From: JBCAWW01 sp039024315
GTDB taxonomy: Bacteria; Bacteroidota; Bacteroidia; J057
NCBI GenBank assembly: GCA_039024315.1
Contig: JBCCQN010000137.1
Span: forward strand, 1 to 21,592
Reading direction: 5' to 3'
Length of the DNA stretch: 21,592 nt
Position numbers and translations under genes: made by a program. Positions 8,335 to 16,634 of this stretch are shown piece after piece. Each line of letters opens with the position of its first letter. Positions within the stretch are counted from its first letter, which is position 1. A model generated the notes under the pieces. That model did not search any database. It was given only the letters and a program-made list of their open reading frames with translations, and had not been told where the DNA came from.

Positions 8335-9369
8335 ATGCGAATCATATATATATTTTTCCTCAGTTTGCTCCCTGCGGTATTACTAGCTCAACCTAATGTA
8401 AATCTTTGTATCGAAAACACGGGTTCTGCGCTAGAAGTCAAAATTCAGCCTGATGCTGCCTTTAGTGGCTTTGTGGCTAATCTGCAGTTTACGATCCAAG
8501 CAGATGATCCGACAGTTACCTTTGGCCTGCCTACGGGCATTCAAGCTTATATTCCGATGGCTAAGGCAGGTAGTGAGACCGCTTTTGCTGGCAATACCTA
8601 TCAAAAGTTTGCCGGCTTTGGTACCCTCCCCTTGAGTAGTTTTGGCAGTGCTTGGGCTACGGCTGAGGTGATTACGCTTTTTAGCATTCTGCCTTCGGAT
8701 TTGACCGCCAATTTTAGTATCGCGGTTGATACTTGGGCTACGGATAACAATGGTGAATACTATATCGAATTAGACGCGCTGGATAAAACAGGTAGCGTTT
8801 CCGTTTGTAGTAGCACTTTGCCGGTAGAGGGACTGGCTTTAAGCGCCAAAGCTATGGCGCTCAACGTCGTGCAACTGAATTGGCAGAGCTTGAGTGAGTC
8901 GGGTAGTGATTATTACCAAGTCGAAAAAAGTAAGGATCACGGCGCTTTTGAGGTATTGGCGCGTGTGGAGGCGGTAGGTTACAGCCAGCAACCGAGCTTT
9001 TACCAGTTTCAAGACCGGAGCGAGATGGGCTTGTACAATCAGTACCGCATCCGTCAAGTTGATCAAAATGCTGCCTTTGTGCATTCCAATATCCAGACGA
9101 TAAGCTGGGATCAGGATTTGGTGGGTTCTTTGTTTCCTAACCCCTGCGGGGAACGCTGCTATTTGAAGCTACGTTTGCTCAAACCTGCTCAGCTCGAACT
9201 GAAAGTTTATGACTCATTGGGCCAAATGGTGCTTAGAGACAAGCGTTCTGCGCAGCAGGGAAACCAAAACATAGCCCTCGAAACCAACAAGCTGGCTGCA
9301 GGGGTCTATACCCTTATCCTCCTCATCGATGGTAAGAGACAATCTAGTCAAAGGCTAATCGTCCTTTAG
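8335..9369 (+). CDS. Cohesin-like surface protein with type IX secretion C-terminal domain
   Basis: A 344-residue exported protein with signal peptide MRIIYIFFLSLLPAVLLAQ. The N-terminal part (about 20-155) is a beta-sandwich whose start (LCIENTGSALEVKIQP then FSGFVANLQFTIQADDP) resembles cohesin-type domains. A second domain (about 165-260) has the fibronectin-III-like pattern LNWQSLSESGSDYYQVEKSKDHGAFE...YRIRQVD common before T9SS tails. The last 80 residues are a type A Por/T9SS sorting domain: LFPNPCGERCYLKL, LKVYDSLGQMV, LAAGVYTLILLIDGK, ending RLIVL. It should cross the outer membrane by the type IX system and be anchored or released. It is probably co-transcribed with the preceding SdrD-like gene. 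Confidence 0.82.
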   Translation: MRIIYIFFLSLLPAVLLAQPNVNLCIENTGSALEVKIQPDAAFSGFVANLQFTIQADDPTVTFGLPTGIQAYIPMAKAGSETAFAGNTYQKFAGFGTLPLSSFGSAWATAEVITLFSILPSDLTANFSIAVDTWATDNNGEYYIELDALDKTGSVSVCSSTLPVEGLALSAKAMALNVVQLNWQSLSESGSDYYQVEKSKDHGAFEVLARVEAVGYSQQPSFYQFQDRSEMGLYNQYRIRQVDQNAAFVHSNIQTISWDQDLVGSLFPNPCGERCYLKLRLLKPAQLELKVYDSLGQMVLRDKRSAQQGNQNIALETNKLAAGVYTLILLIDGKRQSSQRLIVL

Positions 9370-9393
9370 CACCTCAATGACAGTTGTTGGCTA

Positions 9394-10002
9394 TTACAAC
9401 ATTTTATAATAGGCTAGCTTTTCATCCCAGCGGTATTTGGGACGAAAGCTGCCTATTTTTTCTTTGATCAATTCGACTTCATCCGGCTTGAGATGTTGGA
9501 TAGAAATGATCACGGCGGCTTTGTTTTCCCAATCCTTGATCGGTGGAGGGGCTTGTTCGCCCCATTCTAAGCGTAGATAAGTATCATGCTCTTTTAGCTC
9601 TTTGAATTCGTCCCATTCATAAATGGCTTTGCGCTTGCCATCGCGACGATATTCAAACTGCTTTTTGTTGATTTTGATGAGGTGTTTGCCGTGCCACTTT
9701 TTGAAGCGATAAGCTGACAAAAAATCGTCAAGATTCTTCAATCGTCCCAAAAATCCGGCGAGCCTTAAGATTCGACTTATCGCAAAAATTGACATTATGA
9801 TGAGAATCGGTATCCACCATCCTAGTTTGTGGAGGCTATATTGATAGTCTGCAGCAAGAAAAACGCCAATAGAAGCCAATAAGATAAATACTTGTGCCCC
9901 AAAGCGGCGCTGATAGCGGCGTAAGGTATGCTTATAGTCGACCTGGTAAAGATCGTCTAATTCATCCTTTTTGATTTTGAACCGAATACTAATATCAGAC
10001 AC
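9394..10002 (-). CDS. Membrane protein with YcxB-like C-terminal domain
   Basis: A 202-residue protein with a basic N-terminus, two hydrophobic helices (about 37-53 and 61-85), and a soluble C-terminal domain. The segment KKQFEYRRDGKRKAIYEWDEFKELKEHDTYLRLEW followed by AAVIISIQHLKPDEVELIKEKI resembles the small PH-like beta domain of YcxB-type proteins, whose function is unknown. Assignment is from pattern only. The start is a GTG at 10002. The gene is convergent with the T9SS protein gene (24-base gap) and divergent from the SIR2/STAND operon, so its promoter lies in 10003-10167. Confidence 0.65.
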   Translation of the reverse strand: MSDISIRFKIKKDELDDLYQVDYKHTLRRYQRRFGAQVFILLASIGVFLAADYQYSLHKLGWWIPILIIMSIFAISRILRLAGFLGRLKNLDDFLSAYRFKKWHGKHLIKINKKQFEYRRDGKRKAIYEWDEFKELKEHDTYLRLEWGEQAPPPIKDWENKAAVIISIQHLKPDEVELIKEKIGSFRPKYRWDEKLAYYKML

Positions 10003-10167
10003 AAGAGCAGGACTATGCCGAAAAGTCTTTGCCGGTCGATATTATGCTAGTGTATGTTCCTACGTACGAGATTACTCTTATTAAGTTAAAGCATACAATT
10101 CATCCAGACAAATACAGCGATTCCTAATATTTGAATATATTGACCTTTTGATAGCCTAAAATGCCAT
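10003..10167. promoter_or_regulatory. Divergent promoter region of the SIR2/STAND module
   Basis: The 165 bases separate divergent starts and must carry the promoter of the SIR2/STAND operon. The half from 10075 to 10160 is clearly more AT-rich than the flanking genes, as expected for a promoter. I see TAATATTTGAA near 10126, which is near but not equal to the Bacteroidota -7 consensus TAnnTTTG. No operator-like inverted repeat is evident. Confidence 0.35.
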
Positions 10168-11262
10168 ATGTCATTACAAGACAGCAATCTTGAACTCTGT
10201 GTTAATTATCTCTCTGAAGGAAAGTGTATTTTGTTTTTGGGGCCTCAGTTTGCCATCGACCAAGAAGAGGCCAAAGTTCATGAAAAGATCAGGACTCACC
10301 TACAATCTTCCTCCTTTAAGGAAAAACTAGATTTTCATTACGACAATCTTTACATTTTTAATCAACCCAAGCCTCGTACCGGGGATAAAATGCGGCTCCA
10401 CATCGAGCTAAAAAAACAGTATCAACAGGCAGAGCCACATCAAGTTTATGATAAGCTAGCGGAAATCCCCTTTAGTGCAATCATCTCCTGCTCTGCAGAT
10501 GGTTTTCTCAAGGATGCTTACGAGCGCAAAAAGAAGCCGCTGCATTTCTGTTACTTCTCTCGCAAAGGCGGCACTTCAGAGGAACCGGCGCAGCCAGATA
10601 TGCCCATTTTGTACAATATTTTTGGTTACATCAGGGACGAGGACTCGCTAATCACGACTTACGAGAGCTTTTTTCGTTTTATCATCTCAGTCATGGGAGA
10701 GGAGCAACAGATGCCCTTGGAGTTACGCAATCGCATTGTAGAGGCGAAGATATTTGTGTTTATGGGCTTCGACTTTTCGCGTTGGTACATACCACTCTTG
10801 GTGCATAAACTCAATAGCTTCAAAGGGGAAGAAAGTGAAACTACCGGCTTGGTGGATAAAGGCAATGTATTTGATGACAAGGCCGCTAGTTTTTACCCCA
10901 TTGAAATGCTTGTCGTAGAAGAGGAGTCGATTGATACCATTGAGGCCTTGCATACCCGCTTGCAGTCGCCCGAATTTCAAGCCCAGGCGACAATAGTGCC
11001 CAAAACTGATCCGCTCAAAGCCGTCAAGACTTTATTGACGCAGGACAAATTGGAAGATGCCGTCATACTACTGAAAAGTGTATATGAGCAATATCAGGTG
11101 GAAGATGATTCGGTCATCCTACTAGAAGCAAGGTTAAACGGCTATAAAGAGAAGCAGACCAAAGGGACGATTTCTCTAGCGGACGGTGCCGTCGAAAAAG
11201 CGAAAATCATCCAGACAGTCCTTGATATCATCAAAGAATTAGCGGAGGAAATTGCGGCATGA
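10168..11262 (+). CDS. SIR2-fold protein with effector-associated domain (EAD11-like)
   Basis: A 364-residue soluble protein. Residues about 8-275 follow the plan of bacterial defence SIR2 domains: a nucleotide-loop strand CILFLGPQFA (20-29), a central IISCSADGFLKDAY (105-118), ILYNIFGYIRDEDSLITTYESFFRFI (about 147-172), and a late MGFDFSRWYIPLL. The catalytic positions look lost: the usual TTNYD is SCSAD (107-111) and the LHG His is Phe152. Residues about 283-364 (DPLKAVKTLLTQDKLEDAVILL ... ARLNGY ... GTISLADG ... LDIIKELAEE) match the helical effector-associated domain 11 that couples effectors to STAND partners. The stop overlaps the start of the STAND gene (ATGA, 11259-11262), implying translational coupling and a shared complex. 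Confidence 0.75.
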   Translation: MSLQDSNLELCVNYLSEGKCILFLGPQFAIDQEEAKVHEKIRTHLQSSSFKEKLDFHYDNLYIFNQPKPRTGDKMRLHIELKKQYQQAEPHQVYDKLAEIPFSAIISCSADGFLKDAYERKKKPLHFCYFSRKGGTSEEPAQPDMPILYNIFGYIRDEDSLITTYESFFRFIISVMGEEQQMPLELRNRIVEAKIFVFMGFDFSRWYIPLLVHKLNSFKGEESETTGLVDKGNVFDDKAASFYPIEMLVVEEESIDTIEALHTRLQSPEFQAQATIVPKTDPLKAVKTLLTQDKLEDAVILLKSVYEQYQVEDDSVILLEARLNGYKEKQTKGTISLADGAVEKAKIIQTVLDIIKELAEEIAA

Positions 11263-14200
11263 GTAAAATTACACGCTATCCAGGTATTGCCCCTTTTTCG
11301 CGGGCTTACAAAGATGTCTTTTTTGGGCGTAGCAAAGATGTTGAAGCACTTTACAAAAGCCTTAATGTCAATGACTTTGTGGTTTTACACGGTAAGTCTG
11401 GTATGGGTAAGTCCTCCTTGCTCAATGCGGGGCTGATTCCGATCATTGAAAAACGGAACCAGTTTTTTATCCTTTTTATCCGCTTTGGTAGCTACAACCC
11501 TCATTATCCAGAAAACCTAAACGCCATTTTTCGAGAGAAGATAAGGGCGGCTCTGGCAGCAGAAACCACCTTTCTCGATGAGATAGTAGATAGCAGTACG
11601 CAAACTAGCCCTACGCTATGGCAATATGTCAAGCAGCTGCAGTGGGAAAAGCAGGCAGAAAAAGGGATTCTGATCATTTTGGATCAATTTGAAGAAATCT
11701 TTACCTATCCTTCCGAGCAAGTAGAAGAGTTTCGCGAAGCGTATAGCGAGATTATCTTTAATCGGATGCCCGAGGGCTTTCGTACTCGTCTTTACGAAAA
11801 AGTAGAGGCCAATCCGGAGCTACTTGATCAGCATCAGCAAAAATTGGCCTTTTTGGATTATCCGCCGACGCTCAAATTCTTGATGGGGATTCGCTCGGAT
11901 CGGCTTAGTTTTTTGGATCGACTTTCCCCCAGCATCCCCAATATTCTCAAAAACACTTACGAAGTAAAGCCTTTGCGGCTCCAACAAGCACGAGAGGCAA
12001 TCGTCAAGCCTGCGGGCTATGCCGGAGATGGTTTTTTGTCGCCGATTTTTGCCTATGATCCTGACTTTTTGGAAATCATCCTAAGTTATCTCTCTCGCGA
12101 CTACAGTCGTGAGATTGAGCCCTTTTTGCTGCAGATTATTTGCCAGCACATAGAGTCTTGGGTGATTGGGCAAAAAGCTAATGGTCTAGTCGTGAAGCAA
12201 GCGGATATCGGGGAGCTTGATACCGTCGCGCGCAGCTATTATATCAGCGTGATCCAAGGGCAAGATCTTGAAACGGAGGCGAAGCGCTTTGATCCTCATG
12301 AGGAAATTCTAGCACGTTACCTGATCGAAAACCAATTGATCGACAGCATCAATCACAATCGGATCAGTCTTGACAAATCCATCGTAGAACAGCAAGGTTT
12401 TCCAGATGATATGCTGAGCAAATTGGTCAATGCGCGCATCATCCGGCAAGAGCCCAATACGGTTAGTGGCTTGAGCTATGAACTCAGCCATGATACTTTG
12501 TTGGACCCAGTGCTACAATCGGCCCAAATCATGGGCAATCTCGAAGCGATCGTCGAAAGCTATTATCGAGACAAGGTGGATAAATATGAGCAAAAGTGGT
12601 TGGAGACGCACTTCCTTACCAAGGAAGGTTATGCCCAGTCCTATCTCCGAACGGAACTCAGCGATCAAAGCCATACCGATGACTTGATCGAAGATCGTAT
12701 CCTAAGGCAGGATATTCAGGATCGCCTGTTACTTTTTCCTATGTTTTTAAAGCCTGCCAACAAAATCCGCTCTGAGCGGAGCGAAGAAGCGGCGCAGACT
12801 AGACGTAAGCGCTTGATTTTGATAGGCATAGGCTTGACGGTACTATTTGCAGGGCTAAGCATAGCCACTAGCAGTTTTTATAATCTTATGCAAGAGGCAC
12901 AAACTCAGCAAATGAGAGCAGACTCTGCTACAAAAGCCGCCGTTGAGCTGAGACTAATCGCAGAGAGAGAAAGTGCAAGAGCACAAGACTCGGCAAAATC
13001 GGCCAAAGAGCAAAGACAAATCGCCATCACTCAGCGGTTACGAGCGGAAGGCCAAAGTAGATTAGCCGAGGAAAGAAGAATAGAAGCGGAGAAGGAAAGG
13101 AAGATTGCCTTAATTGCGGCGAGGAAAGCAGAAGATGAAGCAGAAGCAGCACAAAAGGCTCGAATAGAAGCCAGTATGGAACGTGATTTAGCAGATTCAC
13201 TCAGGAAAGTTGCCGAAGAGCAATTAGCAGCCCTCCAACAAAAAGATGACTTTATTGCCGAGCAGTATTTGACCTATATCGAAGACCTCCGCTATGAAAA
13301 TCCAACCTTAGCCCTGCGCATAGCGGAATATGCCCTTTCCAAGGTGCTGAGTGATACCATTTATCGCACGCTAATTGAGTTGGCGACTGATCCTGAATCG
13401 CGTTTTTATCAAACACAGCTCCCCCCCTCTGCTAGATTTGTGCCTGGTGCAGAGAAACTAGCCGTAATCGGCCAAGACAATAATAGTATAGATATCCTCA
13501 ATTACCGAGGCGACCGATTGCAAAGTTTTTATTTAGATACTCAAGCACCTATTTCTTCCTTTTCCGTTTCTAATAACGGAAATCATGTCTTTGTTACGGA
13601 TCAAGAGGGAAATTTTTTATTGAGTTCCTTAGACCAAGGATTTATTGCTAATGGGAATGTTAATAGCCTGGGTGAGGACTTGTTCTACTGCAATGGAGTA
13701 TTTGCCCCAGACCCAAATCGAGAGATTATACTGGTTTATACCTCCTCTGATAAGGTGGGGCCCCAGTTATTGGACTTTTCGGGCGAAAAAATCATTGATT
13801 TTCGAATTCCCTCTGGTGAGGTAGTTGTTGGAGGTTTTTTTCACCCTACCAACAATTCTCTTTACTTTTTTAATAAAACTGGGTTGCTCAGCAATTGGAT
13901 GTTAATTGGAAAGAGGAAAAAAGAAATTGACTTTGGCGAAACAGAGGAGATTTTAAACGTCTCCCTTTCACCGGACGGCAAATATTTACTCACTGAAGCA
14001 GAATTTACTGCTCGACTGTGTGATCTCAATGGTAAAACCTTGACTACTTTTGAAGGGGCCTACAATGCAATATTTACGCCCGACTCTAAGTACTTGATTA
14101 CGACTGAAGAAGATGCCCGTTATGCTACTCTGTGGGACTTAGAGGGAAATGAGATCAGATGGTTTGATACTGAAGAAGTGGCTTTAAGTTGTGCCTTTTC

Positions 14201-14651
14201 TCCGGATGGGCAATATGTGATGGTTCATTGTGTGGGAGGGGAATCTCTGCTATTTACTGTAGAAGGTGCGAAATTAGCTCGTTTTCAGACTGATCCTTAT
14301 CTTCAGAGTGGGAGTACTTTCTCCAAAGATAGCGATTACATCCTAATTGATAATAGTGAAAGCACTCAATTATATCCCTTTGCAGTAGGCCCTAAACGTC
14401 TAAATATATTGGCTGCTAGAGATCAGCTATACGCTCAAATGAATGCTCGCGGCCAAGTACAAACTGGTGGAGGTCGTCAGCCCCAAGTCGCTCAGCAAGG
14501 AGATCCCTTTGGTAATCCTGGTAATCCCCAAAATCAACAGAAAAGCTATAAAGAGTTTGAGATACCAGAAGTTATACAGCTTTGGCTCGATTCTGATGAA
14601 ATCGCCATAGCTACCGAGGCCCAGATAAAACGCTATAACCTCAATCCTTAA
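11259..14651 (+). CDS. nSTAND1-type NTPase with membrane helix, coiled coil and WD40-like propeller
   Basis: A 1130-residue signal-transducing NTPase. YPGIAPFSRAYKDVFFGR (7-24) is the nSTAND1 entry motif; Walker A is GKSGMGKSS (45-53) and Walker B ILIILDQFEEIF (137-148), followed by the FLMGIRSDRLSFL arm near 206. A winged-helix-like part with LSHDTLLDP lies near 410. After a basic stretch (RTRRK type) one membrane helix spans about 517-540, then an Ala/Glu/Arg coiled coil (about 545-665), and a beta-propeller (about 725-1060) with degenerate WD40 blades such as SPDGKYLLT, LWDLEGNEI and FSPDGQYV. A Gln/Gly/Pro linker precedes the last blade. STAND proteins use nucleotide-driven oligomerisation to switch on an effector, here presumably the coupled SIR2-fold protein. 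This is a predicted conflict or antiphage module. Confidence 0.85.
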   Translation: MSKITRYPGIAPFSRAYKDVFFGRSKDVEALYKSLNVNDFVVLHGKSGMGKSSLLNAGLIPIIEKRNQFFILFIRFGSYNPHYPENLNAIFREKIRAALAAETTFLDEIVDSSTQTSPTLWQYVKQLQWEKQAEKGILIILDQFEEIFTYPSEQVEEFREAYSEIIFNRMPEGFRTRLYEKVEANPELLDQHQQKLAFLDYPPTLKFLMGIRSDRLSFLDRLSPSIPNILKNTYEVKPLRLQQAREAIVKPAGYAGDGFLSPIFAYDPDFLEIILSYLSRDYSREIEPFLLQIICQHIESWVIGQKANGLVVKQADIGELDTVARSYYISVIQGQDLETEAKRFDPHEEILARYLIENQLIDSINHNRISLDKSIVEQQGFPDDMLSKLVNARIIRQEPNTVSGLSYELSHDTLLDPVLQSAQIMGNLEAIVESYYRDKVDKYEQKWLETHFLTKEGYAQSYLRTELSDQSHTDDLIEDRILRQDIQDRLLLFPMFLKPANKIRSERSEEAAQTRRKRLILIGIGLTVLFAGLSIATSSFYNLMQEAQTQQMRADSATKAAVELRLIAERESARAQDSAKSAKEQRQIAITQRLRAEGQSRLAEERRIEAEKERKIALIAARKAEDEAEAAQKARIEASMERDLADSLRKVAEEQLAALQQKDDFIAEQYLTYIEDLRYENPTLALRIAEYALSKVLSDTIYRTLIELATDPESRFYQTQLPPSARFVPGAEKLAVIGQDNNSIDILNYRGDRLQSFYLDTQAPISSFSVSNNGNHVFVTDQEGNFLLSSLDQGFIANGNVNSLGEDLFYCNGVFAPDPNREIILVYTSSDKVGPQLLDFSGEKIIDFRIPSGEVVVGGFFHPTNNSLYFFNKTGLLSNWMLIGKRKKEIDFGETEEILNVSLSPDGKYLLTEAEFTARLCDLNGKTLTTFEGAYNAIFTPDSKYLITTEEDARYATLWDLEGNEIRWFDTEEVALSCAFSPDGQYVMVHCVGGESLLFTVEGAKLARFQTDPYLQSGSTFSKDSDYILIDNSESTQLYPFAVGPKRLNILAARDQLYAQMNARGQVQTGGGRQPQVAQQGDPFGNPGNPQNQQKSYKEFEIPEVIQLWLDSDEIAIATEAQIKRYNLNP

Positions 14652-14654
14652 GCC

Positions 14655-15509
14655 ATGCTTTCTATCCCTTTCCGTCTGCTCGATCTTCCTACTGTCAAAG
14701 TTTGGCAGCAAGATGCGCATGGCTTTTTGCTCCAAAAGAAGGTGGAGCAAGCGGTAGAGGAAAGACGCAGTTATCTGGGTTTGCATGCGATTTCGCTAGT
14801 CCTAAATGGTCAGCAGATCATCAAAGACGAAGCCGGAGGCTATCTAAATATCAAGGAGGGTGAATTGGGCATTATGGCGAAAGGCATCTACACCATTAGT
14901 GATTTATTGCCTGAAAACGGCCCCTTTGAAAGCATCTTATTTTTCTTTGATCAAAGCCGTTTAGACCAGCATATCAACTATGAGAGTGGGGGAGGAGAGG
15001 CTGCCGCGGCTTTTTTTCATCAGGCTTTTTCCCCTTCGGTGAACGTTTTTGTCGAGGCTTTGCGGCAGACTTTACCTACTATGCCGGCCTTGCCGAACGC
15101 TTATATGAGCCTTAAACTGCAGGAACTACTCTTACTCTTGCAGCAAGATCCTCAAGCCCAGCAATTTTTACAGGGGATACGCGCTCGCAGCCCCCAACAA
15201 AATCTTCGTGCTCTGCTCGAAGAGCACTACGACAAATCCCTGCGCGTAGAGGATTATGCCTATCTCAGTGGCCGAAGCATCTCCAGCTTCCGCCGCGATT
15301 TCCAGCGTTTATTTGAGACCACCCCCCAAAAGTGGCTGATCGAAAAACGCCTTAGCAAGGCTCATGATCTCTTACAGGAAGCACAGTTGTCCGTCAGAGA
15401 AGTCGCCGAAGCCGTAGGCTATGAGCAGGTTTCTCATTTTATCAAAGCTTTTAAAGCTCGCTACGCTCAGACGCCAGGAGAAGTCCTGACGCAAAAACAC
15501 CACGCCTGA
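14655..15509 (+). CDS. AraC-family transcriptional regulator
   Basis: A 284-residue regulator. The N-terminal ~160 residues form a beta-rich ligand or dimer domain of the ExsA/AraC_N type (LVLNGQQIIKDEAGGYLNIKEGELGIM is cupin-like). The C-terminal ~95 residues hold the two helix-turn-helix motifs: YDKSLRVEDYAYLSGRSISSFRRDFQRLFETTPQKWLIEKRL and AQLSVREVAEAVGYEQVSHFIKAFKARYAQTPGEV in sequence, the usual HTH_18 signature. The ATG at 14655 is only 3 bases after the STAND stop, so it may be read through from the SIR2/STAND operon. It could equally control the dehydrogenase gene beginning 191 bases downstream. Confidence 0.88.
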   Translation: MLSIPFRLLDLPTVKVWQQDAHGFLLQKKVEQAVEERRSYLGLHAISLVLNGQQIIKDEAGGYLNIKEGELGIMAKGIYTISDLLPENGPFESILFFFDQSRLDQHINYESGGGEAAAAFFHQAFSPSVNVFVEALRQTLPTMPALPNAYMSLKLQELLLLLQQDPQAQQFLQGIRARSPQQNLRALLEEHYDKSLRVEDYAYLSGRSISSFRRDFQRLFETTPQKWLIEKRLSKAHDLLQEAQLSVREVAEAVGYEQVSHFIKAFKARYAQTPGEVLTQKHHA

Positions 15510-15533
15510 AGCAAATTTGCTATTGAGCGAGAA

Positions 15534-15554
15534 AACCCAAGGCTATTTTGGGTT
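15534..15554 (+). terminator. Weak hairpin downstream of the AraC gene
   Basis: AACCCAA (15534-15540) and TTGGGTT (15548-15554) form a 7-bp hairpin with a 7-base loop, 24 bases after the AraC stop. No T-run follows, so it is at best a weak terminator or an mRNA 3'-end stabiliser. Confidence 0.25.
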
Positions 15555-15604
15555 ATGCTTGTGATAGATTCTTATCACTACTTCGCAGAACGCTAGACTC
15601 TGGC

Positions 15605-15660
15605 GGCGTATGCAATACGCCGCTACATGAAAGCGAATGTAGGGGCGTATTGCATACGCC
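15605..15660. repeat. 56-bp near-perfect inverted repeat (REP/MITE-like palindrome)
   Basis: GGCGTATGCAATACGCC (15605-15621) is the exact reverse complement of GGCGTATTGCATACGCC (15644-15660). After one mismatch the pairing continues through CTACAT (15623-15628) and ATGTAG (15637-15642), leaving an 8-base loop. Each 17-base arm is itself nearly palindromic. It fills the gap between the AraC and dehydrogenase genes, just upstream of the dehydrogenase start. The compact symmetrical design, unrelated to either gene, suggests a dispersed REP-like element. A terminator role is possible, but no T-run follows. Confidence 0.75.
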
Positions 15661-15700
15661 CATTGTTCTATCGAAACCTAATCTCAAAAATCATCTAACA

Positions 15701-16573
15701 ATGAAAAATATCACCTTCATCGGCCTCGGCATCATGGGCGAAAACATGGCCACCAATCTCCTCCAAGCGGAGGATATCTCCCTCACCGTTTGGAATCGCT
15801 CCCCTGAGCCAGTAGAACGACTCGTTGCGCGAGGCGCTAAAAAAGCCAAAGACCTCATCACGGCCGTAGCCAATGCGGATATCGTATTCACGATGTTGAG
15901 TACTCCGGCCGTAGTGGAGGAGCTCGCCTTTGAGGAAGGTGGATTTTTGGATCATATGTCTCCTGAAACCCTCTGGGTAGATTGCACTACGGTCGATCCT
16001 GCCTCGTCTCGGCGTTCTGCGAAGCAGGCCCTAGCAAGAAATATCCGCTTCTTAGATGCTCCTGTCGCTGGCTCCAAACCCCAAGCAGCCAAAGCTTTAT
16101 TGGTGTTTTATTTGGGCGGAGAGGCGGCAAATGTTACCGAAATCGAACCCTATACCAGCGTGATGGGGCAAAAAGCCATGCATCTCGGGGCGCACGGCAT
16201 GGGCAGCTCTCTCAAAATGCTCGTCAATGGCCTGCTCGCCCAATCTATGTTGGCTTTTGCTGAGACCGTACTTTTAGGCGAAAAAATGGGTCTGGATCGA
16301 GAGATGCTGCTCAATGTGCTCCCTCAGTTACCAGTTACTGCGCCAGTCACCCAATTCAAAACGGACAATATCCGCAATGATCAATATCCGGTCATGTTCC
16401 CGCTCGAATGGATGCAAAAGGACCTCCAACTGGCGAGTCAGGCCGCCTACGAAGTGGAGCAACCGCTATTCCTGATCAACCTAGCCAAGGAGGTCTACAG
16501 TCAAGCCAAATTGAGTGGCTATGCGAGGGAAGATTTTAGTGCGATTTATGCTTGGTTGGCGAAGCGTAGCTAA
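15701..16573 (+). CDS. Beta-hydroxyacid dehydrogenase (3-hydroxyisobutyrate dehydrogenase-like)
   Basis: A 290-residue NAD(P)-dependent enzyme of normal family length. The Rossmann start FIGLGIMGENMATNLL (5-20) has the GxGxxG motif; DAPVAGSKPQAAK is the substrate-binding loop (DAPVSGG in relatives), and GAHGMGSSLKMLVNGLLA holds the expected catalytic Lys and following Asn. The C-terminal helical domain ends at YAREDFSAIYAWLAKR. These enzymes interconvert short beta-hydroxyacids and semialdehydes, or succinic semialdehyde and gamma-hydroxybutyrate; the exact substrate cannot be told. The open frame runs upstream to 15548, but that part crosses the palindromic repeat and encodes no family sequence, so ATG 15701 (MKNITFIG) is the start. 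Confidence 0.88.
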   Translation: MKNITFIGLGIMGENMATNLLQAEDISLTVWNRSPEPVERLVARGAKKAKDLITAVANADIVFTMLSTPAVVEELAFEEGGFLDHMSPETLWVDCTTVDPASSRRSAKQALARNIRFLDAPVAGSKPQAAKALLVFYLGGEAANVTEIEPYTSVMGQKAMHLGAHGMGSSLKMLVNGLLAQSMLAFAETVLLGEKMGLDREMLLNVLPQLPVTAPVTQFKTDNIRNDQYPVMFPLEWMQKDLQLASQAAYEVEQPLFLINLAKEVYSQAKLSGYAREDFSAIYAWLAKRS

Positions 16574-16634
16574 GGCTTTTCAAATTTGTGTGTTTACCGC
16601 TTCGCGGAACGCTCAGTCTCGTTGTTAAGGATCG

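Noticed and set aside
15548..15700. 51-residue N-terminal extension of the dehydrogenase
   Set aside because: It encodes the palindromic repeat, and the family N-terminus begins exactly at MKNITFIG (15701).
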